A DNA stretch of 64,000 bases. Source: Solirubrobacter phytolaccae. GTDB lineage: Bacteria; Actinomycetota; Thermoleophilia; Solirubrobacterales; Solirubrobacteraceae. The stretch is from assembly GCF_027587195.1 (NCBI RefSeq), contig NZ_JAPDDP010000011.1, positions 1 through 64,000 on the forward strand. The letters are read 5' to 3'. Position 1 is the first letter of the stretch, and every line of letters starts with the position of its first letter. The position numbers and the translations under genes were made by a program. Positions 17,423 to 24,618 of the stretch are shown piece by piece. Under the pieces are notes generated by a model. That model did no database searches. It was not told the origin of the DNA and saw only the letters and a list, made by a program, of their open reading frames with translations.

Positions 17423-18525
17423 AGCCTGCGCGCGGCCTCGTCGATGACGGGGAGCCGCTTGCAGAACGCGAAGCGCAGATACGGCTTCAGGCGCTCCTTG
17501 TCGGTGCTGAAGACCGCGGTCGGGATGGCGACGACACCTGCCTTGTGCGGCAGCTCGCGCGCGAACTCCGTCGCGTCCGTGCCGACGTCGACGTTGGCGA
17601 AGTACGTGCCCTGCGGCCGCGCGACCGTGAACTGGCTGAAGGCGTCGCACAGGTGGTCGCGCTTGGCCTGCAGCTCGGCCGCGAAGTCGGTGTAGAAGTG
17701 CGTGGGGAGGCGCAGCGCGGCGGCGCCGGCGTGCTGGAACGGGGTCGCGCCGGCGAACGTCAGGAACTGCTTGGCGGTCCGCACCGCGGCGACGAGCGGC
17801 GCCGGCCCCGTCGCCCACCCGACCTTCCAGCCCGTGACGCTGAACGTCTTGCCGAGGGAGGAGATCGTCAGCGTGCGCTCGGCCATGCCCGGCAGCGTCG
17901 AGAGCGGGATGTGCTCGAGGCCGTCGAACACGAGGTGCTCGTAGACCTCGTCGGTGATCGCGATCAGGTCGTTCGCGATCACGAAGTCCGCGATCCGCTG
18001 CAGCTCCTCGCGCGTGAACACCCGGCCCGTCGGGTTGTGCGGCGAGTTGACAAGGAGGATGCGCGCCTTCGGCGTGGCCTTGAGCTCGTCGAACGTGAAG
18101 TCCGGCGGGTTCAGCGGGATCGGCACGAAGTTCGCGCCGGTCATCTTCGTCGCGGCGGAGTACGAGTCGTAGCTCGGGTCGAACGCGAGCACGTCGTCGC
18201 CGGGTTCGGCCAGGGCGAGGATCGCGGCGGCGATCGCCTCGGTCGCGCCCATCGTCACCTGCACCTGCGAAGCCGGGTCGAGCTCGATCCCGTAGAAGCG
18301 CTGCTGGTGCTCGGCGATCGCGTGCCTCAGCGTGGGCACGCCCGGCAGCGGCGCGTACTGGTTGCGCCCGTCGCGCATCGCGGCCTGCGCGGCCTCGATC
18401 ACCGCGGCCGGCCCGTCCTCGTCCGGGAAGCCCTGCCCGAGGTTGATCGCGCCCGTCTTCTCGGCGAGCGCGGACATCTCCGTGAAGATCGTGGTGCCGA
18501 ACCCGGCGAGACGTGAAGCGATCAC
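17404..18525 (-). CDS. PLP-dependent class I/II aminotransferase
   Basis: The 373-residue protein is a fold-type I aminotransferase: AINLGQGFPDEDGP near the N-terminus, NSPHNPTGRVF at 160-170, TDEVYEHLVF at 191-200 and the PLP lysine Lys226 in SSLGKTFSVTGWKVGW. The Q-G-F-P and Y-E-H-L-V-F signatures match the MalY/YbdL/kynurenine aminotransferase branch, which includes methionine aminotransferases and DapC-type enzymes, so the substrate is uncertain. A GTG at 18525 is used. The 3' end overlaps the convergent MFS gene by 19 bp. Confidence 0.9.
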   Translation of the reverse strand: MIASRLAGFGTTIFTEMSALAEKTGAINLGQGFPDEDGPAAVIEAAQAAMRDGRNQYAPLPGVPTLRHAIAEHQQRFYGIELDPASQVQVTMGATEAIAAAILALAEPGDDVLAFDPSYDSYSAATKMTGANFVPIPLNPPDFTFDELKATPKARILLVNSPHNPTGRVFTREELQRIADFVIANDLIAITDEVYEHLVFDGLEHIPLSTLPGMAERTLTISSLGKTFSVTGWKVGWATGPAPLVAAVRTAKQFLTFAGATPFQHAGAAALRLPTHFYTDFAAELQAKRDHLCDAFSQFTVARPQGTYFANVDVGTDATEFARELPHKAGVVAIPTAVFSTDKERLKPYLRFAFCKRLPVIDEAARRLHSLES

Positions 18526-18535
18526 GGCCGGAACG

Positions 18536-19141
18536 CTATACGCAGCGATCTGATTTCGATCGCACGCCGCCGCCGTACAGCTTCGCGGCGGCCGTGACGT
18601 CGGCGGGCGTCGGCACGCACCACAGCTCCCGGTAGCGCGGCACGTCTTCCGAGAGCGTGGGCGCGCAGCGCGTGTCGAACCACGTCGGCGACATGATCGT
18701 GCACGTCGGTGAGTTCGCCACGTGCCTCAGCCCGAGCACGTGGCCGAGCTCGTGCGCCGCCACCCACACCGACAGCGACGTCGGCTTGCCGAGGCTCTCT
18801 CTGAGGAACAGCTCGCTCTTGCCCGCCTTCGGCCGCCCCAGCGCGGTCGTGAACCCGAAGCACCGCGGCCCGCAGAGCCGCCCGAGCCGCCGGTCGTCGA
18901 GCCGCACGACCACGTCGGCGTCCCGCTCGTACTTGACCACGCGGACCTTCACGTGCGCGCCCGAACCCGTCCACCGCTCGGCGGCGAAGATCACCGTGTC
19001 GATCGTGCCCTGCGTGGGCGCGAACACGTTCACCTCACCGCCGGGCCAGCGCGGATCGGGCGGCTTGTCGTCGCCCAGGGCGAGCGAGCCGACGCCGATA
19101 GCGAGGGCCGCGGCGACGACGAAGAGGACGAGCAGGCGCAC
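18536..19141 (-). CDS. Matrixin-like (M10) secreted metalloprotease, copy 1
   Basis: The 201-residue protein has an N-terminal hydrophobic signal/anchor (1-22), the zinc site HELGHVLGLRH (His130, Glu131, His134, His140) and a Met-turn-like TIMSPTWF after it. Both fit a small metzincin of the matrixin type; the proposed Cys90-Cys94 pair and a C-terminal Cys are shared with the tandem paralogue at 19406. It lacks the long propeptide of animal MMPs and is short for the family, so it may be a minimal extracellular protease. A separate 264-bp palindrome-rich gap separates it from copy 2. The aminotransferase gene starts 10 bp downstream. Confidence 0.82.
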   Translation of the reverse strand: MRLLVLFVVAAALAIGVGSLALGDDKPPDPRWPGGEVNVFAPTQGTIDTVIFAAERWTGSGAHVKVRVVKYERDADVVVRLDDRRLGRLCGPRCFGFTTALGRPKAGKSELFLRESLGKPTSLSVWVAAHELGHVLGLRHVANSPTCTIMSPTWFDTRCAPTLSEDVPRYRELWCVPTPADVTAAAKLYGGGVRSKSDRCV

Positions 19142-19166
19142 GCGATTCCGAGGTTAGTGGCATGAG

Positions 19167-19215
19167 GGGGTGGGGAACCAAACTCCCGCATACCGCGACT
19201 TTGGTTCCCCACCCC
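19167..19215. repeat. Perfect 16-bp inverted repeat with 17-nt loop
   Basis: GGGGTGGGGAACCAAA at 19167-19182 is exactly complementary to 19200-19215. It lies 26 bp upstream of matrixin copy 1. Shorter GGGGAAC-containing hairpins follow (GGAACG 19243-19248 with CGTTCC 19254-19259). It could be a strong transcription block between the two matrixin genes or part of a mobile palindrome family. Confidence 0.6.
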
Positions 19216-19300
19216 GCGAGACCGGCCTGCGCCATCAAACGGGGAACGCTGCGCGTTCCACAGTCCGGGGAACCCGGCTCACCCGCACACACCGCGCCCG

Positions 19301-19379
19301 CCGCGACGGGTCAAGCAATTCCTGACGACCGCCCGGCCACCTCAGCCGCCGGGGCATGAATTGCTTGACGCGGCGCCTG
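19301..19379. repeat. Dispersed palindromic repeat, copy A (~79 bp)
   Basis: GTCAAGCAATT (19310-19320) and AATTGCTTGAC (19359-19369) form exact 11-bp arms around a GC-rich 38-nt loop. The element aligns, in reverse orientation, with 40471-40550: the arms, the CCGCG-CGG outer edge on one side and the CGGCGCC edge on the other, and the TGACGAC segment just inside one arm are shared. Arms are AT-rich compared with the surroundings. No transposase is nearby, so a REP- or MITE-like non-autonomous element is the best description. Confidence 0.65.
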
Positions 19380-19405
19380 CGGGTGTGGTCAGCCGTTAGG
19401 CCGTG

Positions 19406-20011
19406 TCAGCGGCAGCGCGGATCGCGCAGCGCCGCGGCGCCGCCGTACAGCGAGGCGGCCACGTCCACGTCCGACGGCGCGGGCACGCAGGCCAGCTCCG
19501 CCTTGGTCGGGATGGTGGCCGCGAGCGACGGGGCGCAGCGCGTGTCGAAGGCGCGGGGGGACATCACCGAGCAGTCGTGGCCGTCGCGGTGCTGGAGGCC
19601 GAGGACGTGGCCGAGCTCGTGGGCCGCGACCCACACGGAGAGGGGACGGGGGTCGCCGCCGAGGGTGGAGCGCATGATGATCTCGCTGCGGCCGTCGCCG
19701 GGGCGGCCGATCGAGGTGCTGTAGCCGAGGCAGTCGCGGCCGCAGAGGTCCATCAGGCGGGCGTCGTCACGGCGGACGATGACGTCGGCCGCCTTCTGGT
19801 CGAGGACGACGCGGATGTCGACGTCGGCGCCCGACTGCGTCCAGCGGTCGGCGGCGACGAGCATCGTGTCGGTCATGCCGCTCGAGTCGTAGACGTTCAC
19901 GACGCCGCCCGGCCAGCGGTGGTCGGTGGGGCCGGCCACCGCGGTGAACATCCGCGGGGCGAGGAGGAAGGTGAGGATCGCGGCGAAGCCGATGAACGCG
20001 AGTAGGCGCAC
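19406..20011 (-). CDS. Matrixin-like (M10) secreted metalloprotease, copy 2
   Basis: The 201-residue paralogue of the preceding gene has the zinc site HELGHVLGLQH (His131, Glu132, His135, His141), the Met-turn SVMSPRAF and the same Cys90/Cys94 pair. Both genes share the frame RWPGGxVNV, DxxxVxxRxD(D)xRL and SLYGG near the end, so this is a clear tandem duplication with divergence. I chose the GTG at 20011 because it gives the N-terminus VRLLAFIGF and exactly the length of copy 1; an ATG at 20050 would add 13 residues. The product should be exported or membrane-anchored by its first 25 residues. Confidence 0.82.
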   Translation of the reverse strand: MRLLAFIGFAAILTFLLAPRMFTAVAGPTDHRWPGGVVNVYDSSGMTDTMLVAADRWTQSGADVDIRVVLDQKAADVIVRRDDARLMDLCGRDCLGYSTSIGRPGDGRSEIIMRSTLGGDPRPLSVWVAAHELGHVLGLQHRDGHDCSVMSPRAFDTRCAPSLAATIPTKAELACVPAPSDVDVAASLYGGAAALRDPRCR

Positions 20012-20131
20012 ACGGCGTGGCCGCTCAAGGACATGAGCCAATGCACGCACGAGGATTTGGTGCGGGCGGCCCGTTTTCGCAATGAGAGAGTGCGACGTTC
20101 CGTTAGCAACGCCGGAGGCCCCCGCCTAACT

Positions 20132-20851
20132 TTATGTATGCCCAGGGACCTCGCGGTCAAACCGCAGGGTGTGGATGGAGACGTCCGGTCCCGGCTCGGT
20201 CTCGTGCTCGAACTCGGCGAGGAAATGCAGCGCTCCGGCGCGGTTGGGGTCGGCGATCACGAGCCGCCCGCCGGGCGCGACCAGGCGCGGGAACAACTCC
20301 CGCGCGGCGTCCGCGTTGGCCTTGGTGTAGAGCACGTCGGCGGCCAGCACGAGGTCGAACGGACCGCGCGCGACGAGCGCGTCACCGTGCGTTGACCAGT
20401 CCACGTGCGCGACCTCGCCGACCACCTCGTTCAGCGCCAGCACGTGCGCGGCGAACGCCACCGCGTCGGTCGCGCCGTCCGTCGCCAGCACCAGCGCGCC
20501 GGCACGCGCGGCCATCACGCTCGGCAACGCCAGCCCGCAACCCAGCTCGAGCACCGTCGTCCCGGCCGCGGGCGGATCGTCGTACAACGCCCCCGCCAGT
20601 CCGACACCTGACGGCCACGGCCGCGCCCAGTACGGAACCGGCTGGCCGGCGCCGCCCTCCTCGTGGCGCAGCTGCTCCCAGCTCGACGGGCACACGTAAT
20701 ACGCCTGTCCGACACGCCGCACGGCGATGTCCAGGAGTGCCGGTGGAAGCGCCTCCACAGCCACGCCGCGCAGGGCGGAGAGCTGCTCGGCGAGCGAGGT
20801 CCGAAGGGCGATGAGCTGATCGGTCAAGAGCACTACACTTCCTGAAGTCAT
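20132..20851 (-). CDS. SAM-dependent methyltransferase (METTL21/nicotinamide N-methyltransferase-like)
   Basis: The 239-residue protein has the SAM-binding motif LELGCGLALPSVMAA, an acidic post-motif (LATDGATDAVAFAA), and motif region FDLVLAADVLY, as in the methyltransferase_16 (METTL21-like) family of protein-lysine or small-molecule methyltransferases. The segment YYVCPSSWEQLR before it is family-typical. Its start codon ATG (20849-20851) overlaps the start codon of the divergent cysM gene (20850-20852) in the tetranucleotide CATG; a GTG at 20833 is an alternative start. Substrate unknown. Confidence 0.82.
   Translation of the reverse strand: MTSGSVVLLTDQLIALRTSLAEQLSALRGVAVEALPPALLDIAVRRVGQAYYVCPSSWEQLRHEEGGAGQPVPYWARPWPSGVGLAGALYDDPPAAGTTVLELGCGLALPSVMAARAGALVLATDGATDAVAFAAHVLALNEVVGEVAHVDWSTHGDALVARGPFDLVLAADVLYTKANADAARELFPRLVAPGGRLVIADPNRAGALHFLAEFEHETEPGPDVSIHTLRFDREVPGHT
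20834..20839 (+). promoter_or_regulatory. -10 hexamer of cysM
   Basis: TACACT ends 10 bp before the cysM ATG, so the mRNA would have at most a few untranslated bases. It lies inside the first codons of the divergent methyltransferase gene. No convincing -35. Confidence 0.35.
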
Positions 20852-21821
20852 GGCCCAGGAACTGCGCAACCGTCCCTGCGGTGGCCGCTACGGCGACATC
20901 GTCCAGTCGATCGGCAACACGCCGCTCGTCGAGCTGAAGCGACTCTCACCGAAGCCGGGCGTGCGCCTCTGGGCAAAGCTCGAGTCTGCCAACCCGACGG
21001 GGTCGGTGAAGGATCGGGTCGCACGCGCGCTCATCGAGGACGCCGAGGAGAAGGGCGCGATCCGCCCGGGCCAGACGATCCTGGAGCCGACCTCGGGCAA
21101 CACCGGCATCTCGCTCGCGATGATCTGCTCGCGCAAGGGCTACAAGCTCAAGGTCGTCATGCCGGACAACGTGACGCCCGAGCGCACGCAGCTGCTGCGG
21201 ATGTACGGCGCGGAGATCGTCTACTCCCCGGGCCACCTGGGCTCCAACGGCGCGGTCGAGCTCGCGCTGAAGATGGCGTCCGAGGACTCCTCGTACTACA
21301 TGCCGTACCAGTACGGCAACCCGGCCAACCCGGGCGCGCACTACCACGGCACCGCGGTCGAGATCCTCGACGAGCTGGACAACGACGTGTCCGCGTTCGT
21401 CGCCGGCCTCGGCACGGGCGGGACGCTGATGGGCGTCGGCCGCCGGCTGCGCGAAGAGCTCGGGGACGCCGTGAAGATCGTCGCCGCCGAGCCGATGCAG
21501 GGCGAGCCCGTCCAGGGCCTGCGCTCGCTCGATGACGGCTTCATCCCGCCGATCATCGACCTCTCGATCCTGGACCGGAAGATCTTCGTCACCAACCACG
21601 ACGCGATCGTGTGGACGAAGAAGCTCCTCGACGAGGAGGGCATCTTCGCGGGCGTCTCCACCGGCGCGATCGCGTCGATCGCCGTCCGCATCGCCAACGA
21701 GATGGACGAGGGCAACATCGTCTTCATCGTCTGCGACGACGGCTCGAAGTACCTGTCGTCGGGCCTGTACACCACGCCCGTCGAAGAGCTCGAGAACTTG
21801 GACACCACGGTCTGGTGGTAA
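20850..21821 (+). CDS. cysM: Cysteine synthase, CysM-like
   Basis: The 323-residue protein is a PLP-dependent O-acyl/phospho-serine sulfhydrylase: PLP Lys54 in NPTGSVKDR, substrate loop TSGNTG at 81-86, phosphate-binding GTGGT near residue 191 and GVSTGA. The C-terminal DDGSKYLSSGLY and final Leu-Asp-Thr-Thr-Val-Trp-Trp resemble the actinobacterial CysM branch that uses O-phosphoserine and the thiocarboxylated carrier CysO. A Mec-type JAMM protease, which in mycobacteria trims CysO-cysteine, is encoded 1.2 kb downstream on the same strand, supporting that assignment. CysO itself is not in the window. The lipoprotein gene starts within the last 7 bp. Confidence 0.87.
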   Translation: MAQELRNRPCGGRYGDIVQSIGNTPLVELKRLSPKPGVRLWAKLESANPTGSVKDRVARALIEDAEEKGAIRPGQTILEPTSGNTGISLAMICSRKGYKLKVVMPDNVTPERTQLLRMYGAEIVYSPGHLGSNGAVELALKMASEDSSYYMPYQYGNPANPGAHYHGTAVEILDELDNDVSAFVAGLGTGGTLMGVGRRLREELGDAVKIVAAEPMQGEPVQGLRSLDDGFIPPIIDLSILDRKIFVTNHDAIVWTKKLLDEEGIFAGVSTGAIASIAVRIANEMDEGNIVFIVCDDGSKYLSSGLYTTPVEELENLDTTVWW

Positions 21822-22288
21822 GTCGCCGCGCGCTGCTCGGCGCCGGCGCTCTGCTCCTCGTGGGGTGCGGGCCGCCCGACGAGCCTGAGGTCAATGCCGC
21901 GAACGTCTGGCGCGATCAGCTGCTCGCGTCGATGCGCGCGGAGGTCGCGTACCCGGAGATCGCGCTGCGCAGCGCCGCGCGCGACCGCGTGCGCCAGCTG
22001 GAGGCCGCGGCGGGCGGTGCGATCGCCGCCAGCGTCTTCGTTCCACCCCAGGCCCCTGGACAGACGCGCGAGGAGCAGCGCAAGCGCCAGCTCGAGTCCG
22101 CGCTCGACGGCGAACGCCGCGCGCTCCAGGCGCACGTCGCCGCCGTCGGCGTGCTCGAGGACCGCGCGTCGCGTGAGCTGCTCGGCACGCTGATCGCCGG
22201 CACCGCCGAGGCCGTCTCCGCCCTGCGCGCCGAGCTGGACGAGCCGCCGATCGTCGACGCCTTCCCCGGCCAGAGGAACCGCCCGTGA
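21815..22288 (+). CDS. Tat-type lipoprotein with a ferritin-like helical region
   Basis: The 157-residue protein starts at GTG 21815, overlapping the cysM stop by 7 bp. The N-terminus SRRALLGAGALLLVGC combines a twin-arginine motif and a lipobox (LVGC), so it is probably a Tat-exported lipoprotein. The mature part is alpha-helical; the second half (LDGERRALQAHVAAVGVLED, then RELLGTLIAGTAEAVSALRA) resembles one helical hairpin of DUF4439-type ferritin-like proteins. The next gene encodes a related Tat protein and tatA follows, a striking local clustering. Metal ligands are incomplete, so metal binding is uncertain. Confidence 0.7.
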   Translation: MVSRRALLGAGALLLVGCGPPDEPEVNAANVWRDQLLASMRAEVAYPEIALRSAARDRVRQLEAAAGGAIAASVFVPPQAPGQTREEQRKRQLESALDGERRALQAHVAAVGVLEDRASRELLGTLIAGTAEAVSALRAELDEPPIVDAFPGQRNRP

Positions 22289-22767
22289 ACCGCCGCCAGC
22301 TCCTGGCCGGCGGCGCGGCCGCCGCGCTCACCCTGACCGCCGCCGCTCCCGCGCGGGCCGAGTCCGACGAGGGCGGGCTCCTGCTCGGGCTGTGGCGGCG
22401 CGAGATGGGCCTCGCGCTGGCCTACGGGCAGCAGGTCCACACCAACCCGGAGCTGTTCGGCCCGGCACGCCGGCACGCCGGCGACCACGCGGCCGCGATC
22501 GCCACCGAGCTGGCGGCGGTCGGGCTCGGCACGCCCAAGCCGCCGTGGACGCCGGACGACCTCGACGTCGGCGCCCATCGCCTCGCCACCTCGCGCCCCG
22601 CGGACGCGCTCGCGAACGCGGCCCTGGTCGAGCAGGACATGGTCGACGTCTACAAGGGCGCGCTGCTCGCGCTGCCGGACGCGAAGATCGCCATGACCGC
22701 CGCGACGATCCTGGCGTCCCACGCACAGCACTTTTTCATCTTGGACCGCGCCGCCCAGGTAACCTAG
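22285..22767 (+). CDS. Tat-exported ferritin-like protein (DUF4439-like)
   Basis: The 160-residue protein has a Tat-type signal (NRRQLLAGGAAAALTL, cleavage near ARA/E) and a four-helix ferritin-like pattern: LLLGLWRREMGLALAYGQQV, ARRHAGDHAAAIATEL, NAALVEQDMVDVYKGALLAL and AATILASHAQHFFIL. Glu and His residues at expected spacing (E, HxxxH, E, HAQH) could bind iron or act as a non-haem centre, but this is inferred. It overlaps the upstream lipoprotein gene by 4 bp, and its stop codon lies within 5 bp of tatA, suggesting that export and cargo are expressed together. Confidence 0.75.
   Translation: MNRRQLLAGGAAAALTLTAAAPARAESDEGGLLLGLWRREMGLALAYGQQVHTNPELFGPARRHAGDHAAAIATELAAVGLGTPKPPWTPDDLDVGAHRLATSRPADALANAALVEQDMVDVYKGALLALPDAKIAMTAATILASHAQHFFILDRAAQVT
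22760..22765 (+). promoter_or_regulatory. -10 hexamer of tatA
   Basis: TAACCT ends 6 bp before the tatA ATG (22772), so an internal leaderless transcript for tatA is possible in addition to read-through from the operon. Confidence 0.35.
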
Positions 22768-22771
22768 GCGT

Positions 22772-22975
22772 ATGCCGTTCGCAGGAAACATCGGGATCGG
22801 CGAGATCGCCATCGTCCTCGTGATCGCGCTCATCGTGCTCGGGCCGAAGCGTCTGCCCGACGCCGGTCGTGCGCTCGGCCGTGGGATGAAGGAGTTCCGC
22901 GACTCGATCAGCGGCGCCACCCGGCGCGACGAGGACGACGACGAGTTCGAAACGCCCCTGACCCGGGCGAAGTAG
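22772..22975 (+). CDS. tatA: Twin-arginine translocase subunit TatA/TatE
   Basis: The 67-residue protein has the TatA layout: short periplasmic N-terminus, transmembrane helix (IGIGEIAIVLVIALIVLG, about 7-24), the conserved F/L-G-P-K-R-L-P hinge, amphipathic helix (GRALGRGMKEFRDSISG) and acidic tail. It forms the protein-conducting pore of the Tat system with TatC, which is not in this window. The two upstream genes encode proteins with RR-type signals, so local cargo and translocase are grouped. Confidence 0.93.
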   Translation: MPFAGNIGIGEIAIVLVIALIVLGPKRLPDAGRALGRGMKEFRDSISGATRRDEDDDEFETPLTRAK

Positions 22976-22977
22976 CT

Positions 22978-23397
22978 CTGCGCATCTCGCGACAGCTCCT
23001 CGACGACATCGTCGAGCACGCGCGCGCGGAAGCGCCGAAGGAATGCTGCGGGCTCATCGCCACGCGCGACGGCGAGGTCGTGTCCGTCCACCGCGCGCGC
23101 AACGCCGCCAACAGCGCGTTGAAGTACGTGATGGACCCGATGGAGCAGTACAAGCTCCAGGAGGCGATCGACGACGCGGGCCTGGACCTCGGCGCGATCT
23201 ACCACTCGCACACCCGCTCGGACCCGGTCCCGTCCCAGACGGACATCAACCTCGCCCGCCTGGGCGACAGCGACCAGCCCGCGTTCCCGGGCACCCTCTA
23301 CCTGATCGTCGGCGTCAAGAGCGACGAGGACGATCTGCGCCTGTGGTCGATCGTCGGCAACGACGTCCAGCAGGTCGGGCTCCTGGTGACCGAGTGA
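22978..23397 (+). CDS. Mec-type JAMM (M67) metallopeptidase, CTG start
   Basis: An open frame from CTG 22978 encodes 139 residues beginning RISRQLLDDIVEHARAEAPK, then ECCGLIA (JAMM Glu) and YHSHTRSDPVPSQTD with the JAMM zinc motif HxHx(7)Sx2D. This family hydrolyses isopeptide or CysO-cysteine bonds; the mycobacterial homologue Mec releases cysteine from CysO-Cys. The first ATG is only at 23128, after the conserved Glu region, and a GTG at 23080 would lose it too, so the homologous start is the CTG 2 bp after the tatA stop. The stop overlaps the next GTG by 4 bp. Confidence 0.78.
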   Translation: MRISRQLLDDIVEHARAEAPKECCGLIATRDGEVVSVHRARNAANSALKYVMDPMEQYKLQEAIDDAGLDLGAIYHSHTRSDPVPSQTDINLARLGDSDQPAFPGTLYLIVGVKSDEDDLRLWSIVGNDVQQVGLLVTE

Positions 23398-23870
23398 TCT
23401 GGCTGCTCGTGTGCCCCGTGTGCGATGCCGCGCACGAGCCGCACGAGCGCTTCTGCGCCGACTGCGGCGTGCCCCTCACCTTCGTCAACCACCAGATGTC
23501 CGAGTTCGAGCGCCGCGCCCGCAAGATCCGGCCGGGCTACACCGACGGCCCGCTGGTGCGCGTCGCCACCGCCCGCCACCAGGCGGAGGCGGAGATGATC
23601 CAGAACCTGCTGCTCGAGGAAGGCGTCCCGTCGCTCGTGCGCCGCACCGGCGGCTTCGACGTGCCCGACTTCCTCGCCGCCGGCCCGCGCGACATCGCCG
23701 TCGCCGCGTCGGCGGAAGAGGCCGCGCGCCAGATCCTCGGCGACCGCCGCGAGGACCATCAGCCGCTGCCGCCCCAGCGCCACCCGGCGTGGGTGCGCGC
23801 GCTAGCGGTGACGATGTCGGTGTGCGCGCTCGCCGCCTTCGCGAGCAGCGTCCTGCTCCCCTTCACGTAG
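23394..23870 (+). CDS. Zinc-ribbon/DUF2007 membrane protein
   Basis: The 158-residue protein starts at a GTG inside a GTGA overlap with the JAMM gene. Residues 7-25 form a zinc ribbon (CPVC...CADC). The middle is DUF2007-like (VRVATARHQAEAEMIQNLLL, then GVPSLVR, and DIAVAASAEEAARQIL), a small domain proposed to act in signalling, and the last 25 residues form a transmembrane helix (VRALAVTMSVCALAAFASSV). It is probably tail-anchored in the cytoplasmic membrane. Its 3' end overlaps the convergent peptidase-like gene by 69 bp. Confidence 0.78.
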   Translation: MIWLLVCPVCDAAHEPHERFCADCGVPLTFVNHQMSEFERRARKIRPGYTDGPLVRVATARHQAEAEMIQNLLLEEGVPSLVRRTGGFDVPDFLAAGPRDIAVAASAEEAARQILGDRREDHQPLPPQRHPAWVRALAVTMSVCALAAFASSVLLPFT

Positions 23871-24605
23871 ACGACCCAAGTGCGACCGCCACGCCTCCTC
23901 GGTGTGGCGCAGCGAACGCGGGAACGCGACCTCCAGCGCCCGCACCGGACCGTCCGGGTGCGGGCCGCGGGCGAGCGTGACGCACGCGCGGTCGCCCTCC
24001 TCGCGCGAGAGCAGGTCGAAGATCGTGCCGCCGAGCAGCATCGCGTCGGTGCGGGCGGGCGGGAAGCTCGGGCTCGGGCCTTCGCGCAGCCGCCGCGCGA
24101 CCGCGGGTCGCACGTGGCGCGTCTGGCCGCTCAGCCACTGCGCCGCGCCTTCCACGAGCCACGCCCAGCGTGACCAGCGCGCGATCCGGCCCGGCGTGGC
24201 CGGCGGCGGCAGCTTCGGGTGGTTGGCGGCGACGTAGCGGCGCGCGAGCAGGGCCGACGGGGAGAGCATCAGCATCTCGAGCGAGCCCTCGACGTTGGAC
24301 GCGCGGTGGGCGAGCAGCCGCGGGGCGAGCACGTGCAGCTCGCGCGTTCCCGCCCAGCCGACGACGTAGCGGCGCGCGGCCGGCGCGGTCAGCCGCCGGG
24401 CGAGCGGGATCCAGGGCTGCGCGGCGTCGAGCTGGGCGATCGAGGAGTGCAGCACGACCTCCAGCTCGCCCAGGCCGGTCTGGAAGCGGTCCTCGAGCCG
24501 CGTGCGGGCGTGCTCGAGCTGCGACAGGACGCGCTCCGCGTCCGCCGTGTCGCGCGCGTCGTGGCGCGCCACGAACGTCTCGGAGGGCGTATCCACCCAG
24601 GCCAT
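23802..24605 (-). CDS. Peptidase-MA-like protein without an HExxH motif
   Basis: The 267-residue protein shows the overall pattern of gluzincin-type peptidase MA proteins: an N-terminal beta/alpha region (FVARHDARDTADAERVLSQL, then LGELEVVLHSSIAQLD), a Trp/Gly-rich middle (RYVVGWAGTRELHVLAPRLL) and WLVEGAAQWLSGQ, like the third-ligand Glu helix (WLxEGxA). The place where HExxH should occur reads LLARRYVAANHPK, so the zinc-binding His residues are missing and activity is doubtful. Family membership is inferred from this pattern. The ATG at 24605 is chosen; the 3' end overlaps the zinc-ribbon gene by 69 bp. It lies in a minus-strand set with a lipoprotein and DUF1802. Confidence 0.6.
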   Translation of the reverse strand: MAWVDTPSETFVARHDARDTADAERVLSQLEHARTRLEDRFQTGLGELEVVLHSSIAQLDAAQPWIPLARRLTAPAARRYVVGWAGTRELHVLAPRLLAHRASNVEGSLEMLMLSPSALLARRYVAANHPKLPPPATPGRIARWSRWAWLVEGAAQWLSGQTRHVRPAVARRLREGPSPSFPPARTDAMLLGGTIFDLLSREEGDRACVTLARGPHPDGPVRALEVAFPRSLRHTEEAWRSHLGRLREGEQDAAREGGERAHRHRHR

Positions 24606-24618
24606 CTGGGCATAGACG

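Noticed and set aside
23080-23397. JAMM protease starting at GTG 23080
   Set aside because: This start removes the conserved glutamate segment before the zinc motif; the family N-terminus continues upstream in the same frame to CTG 22978.
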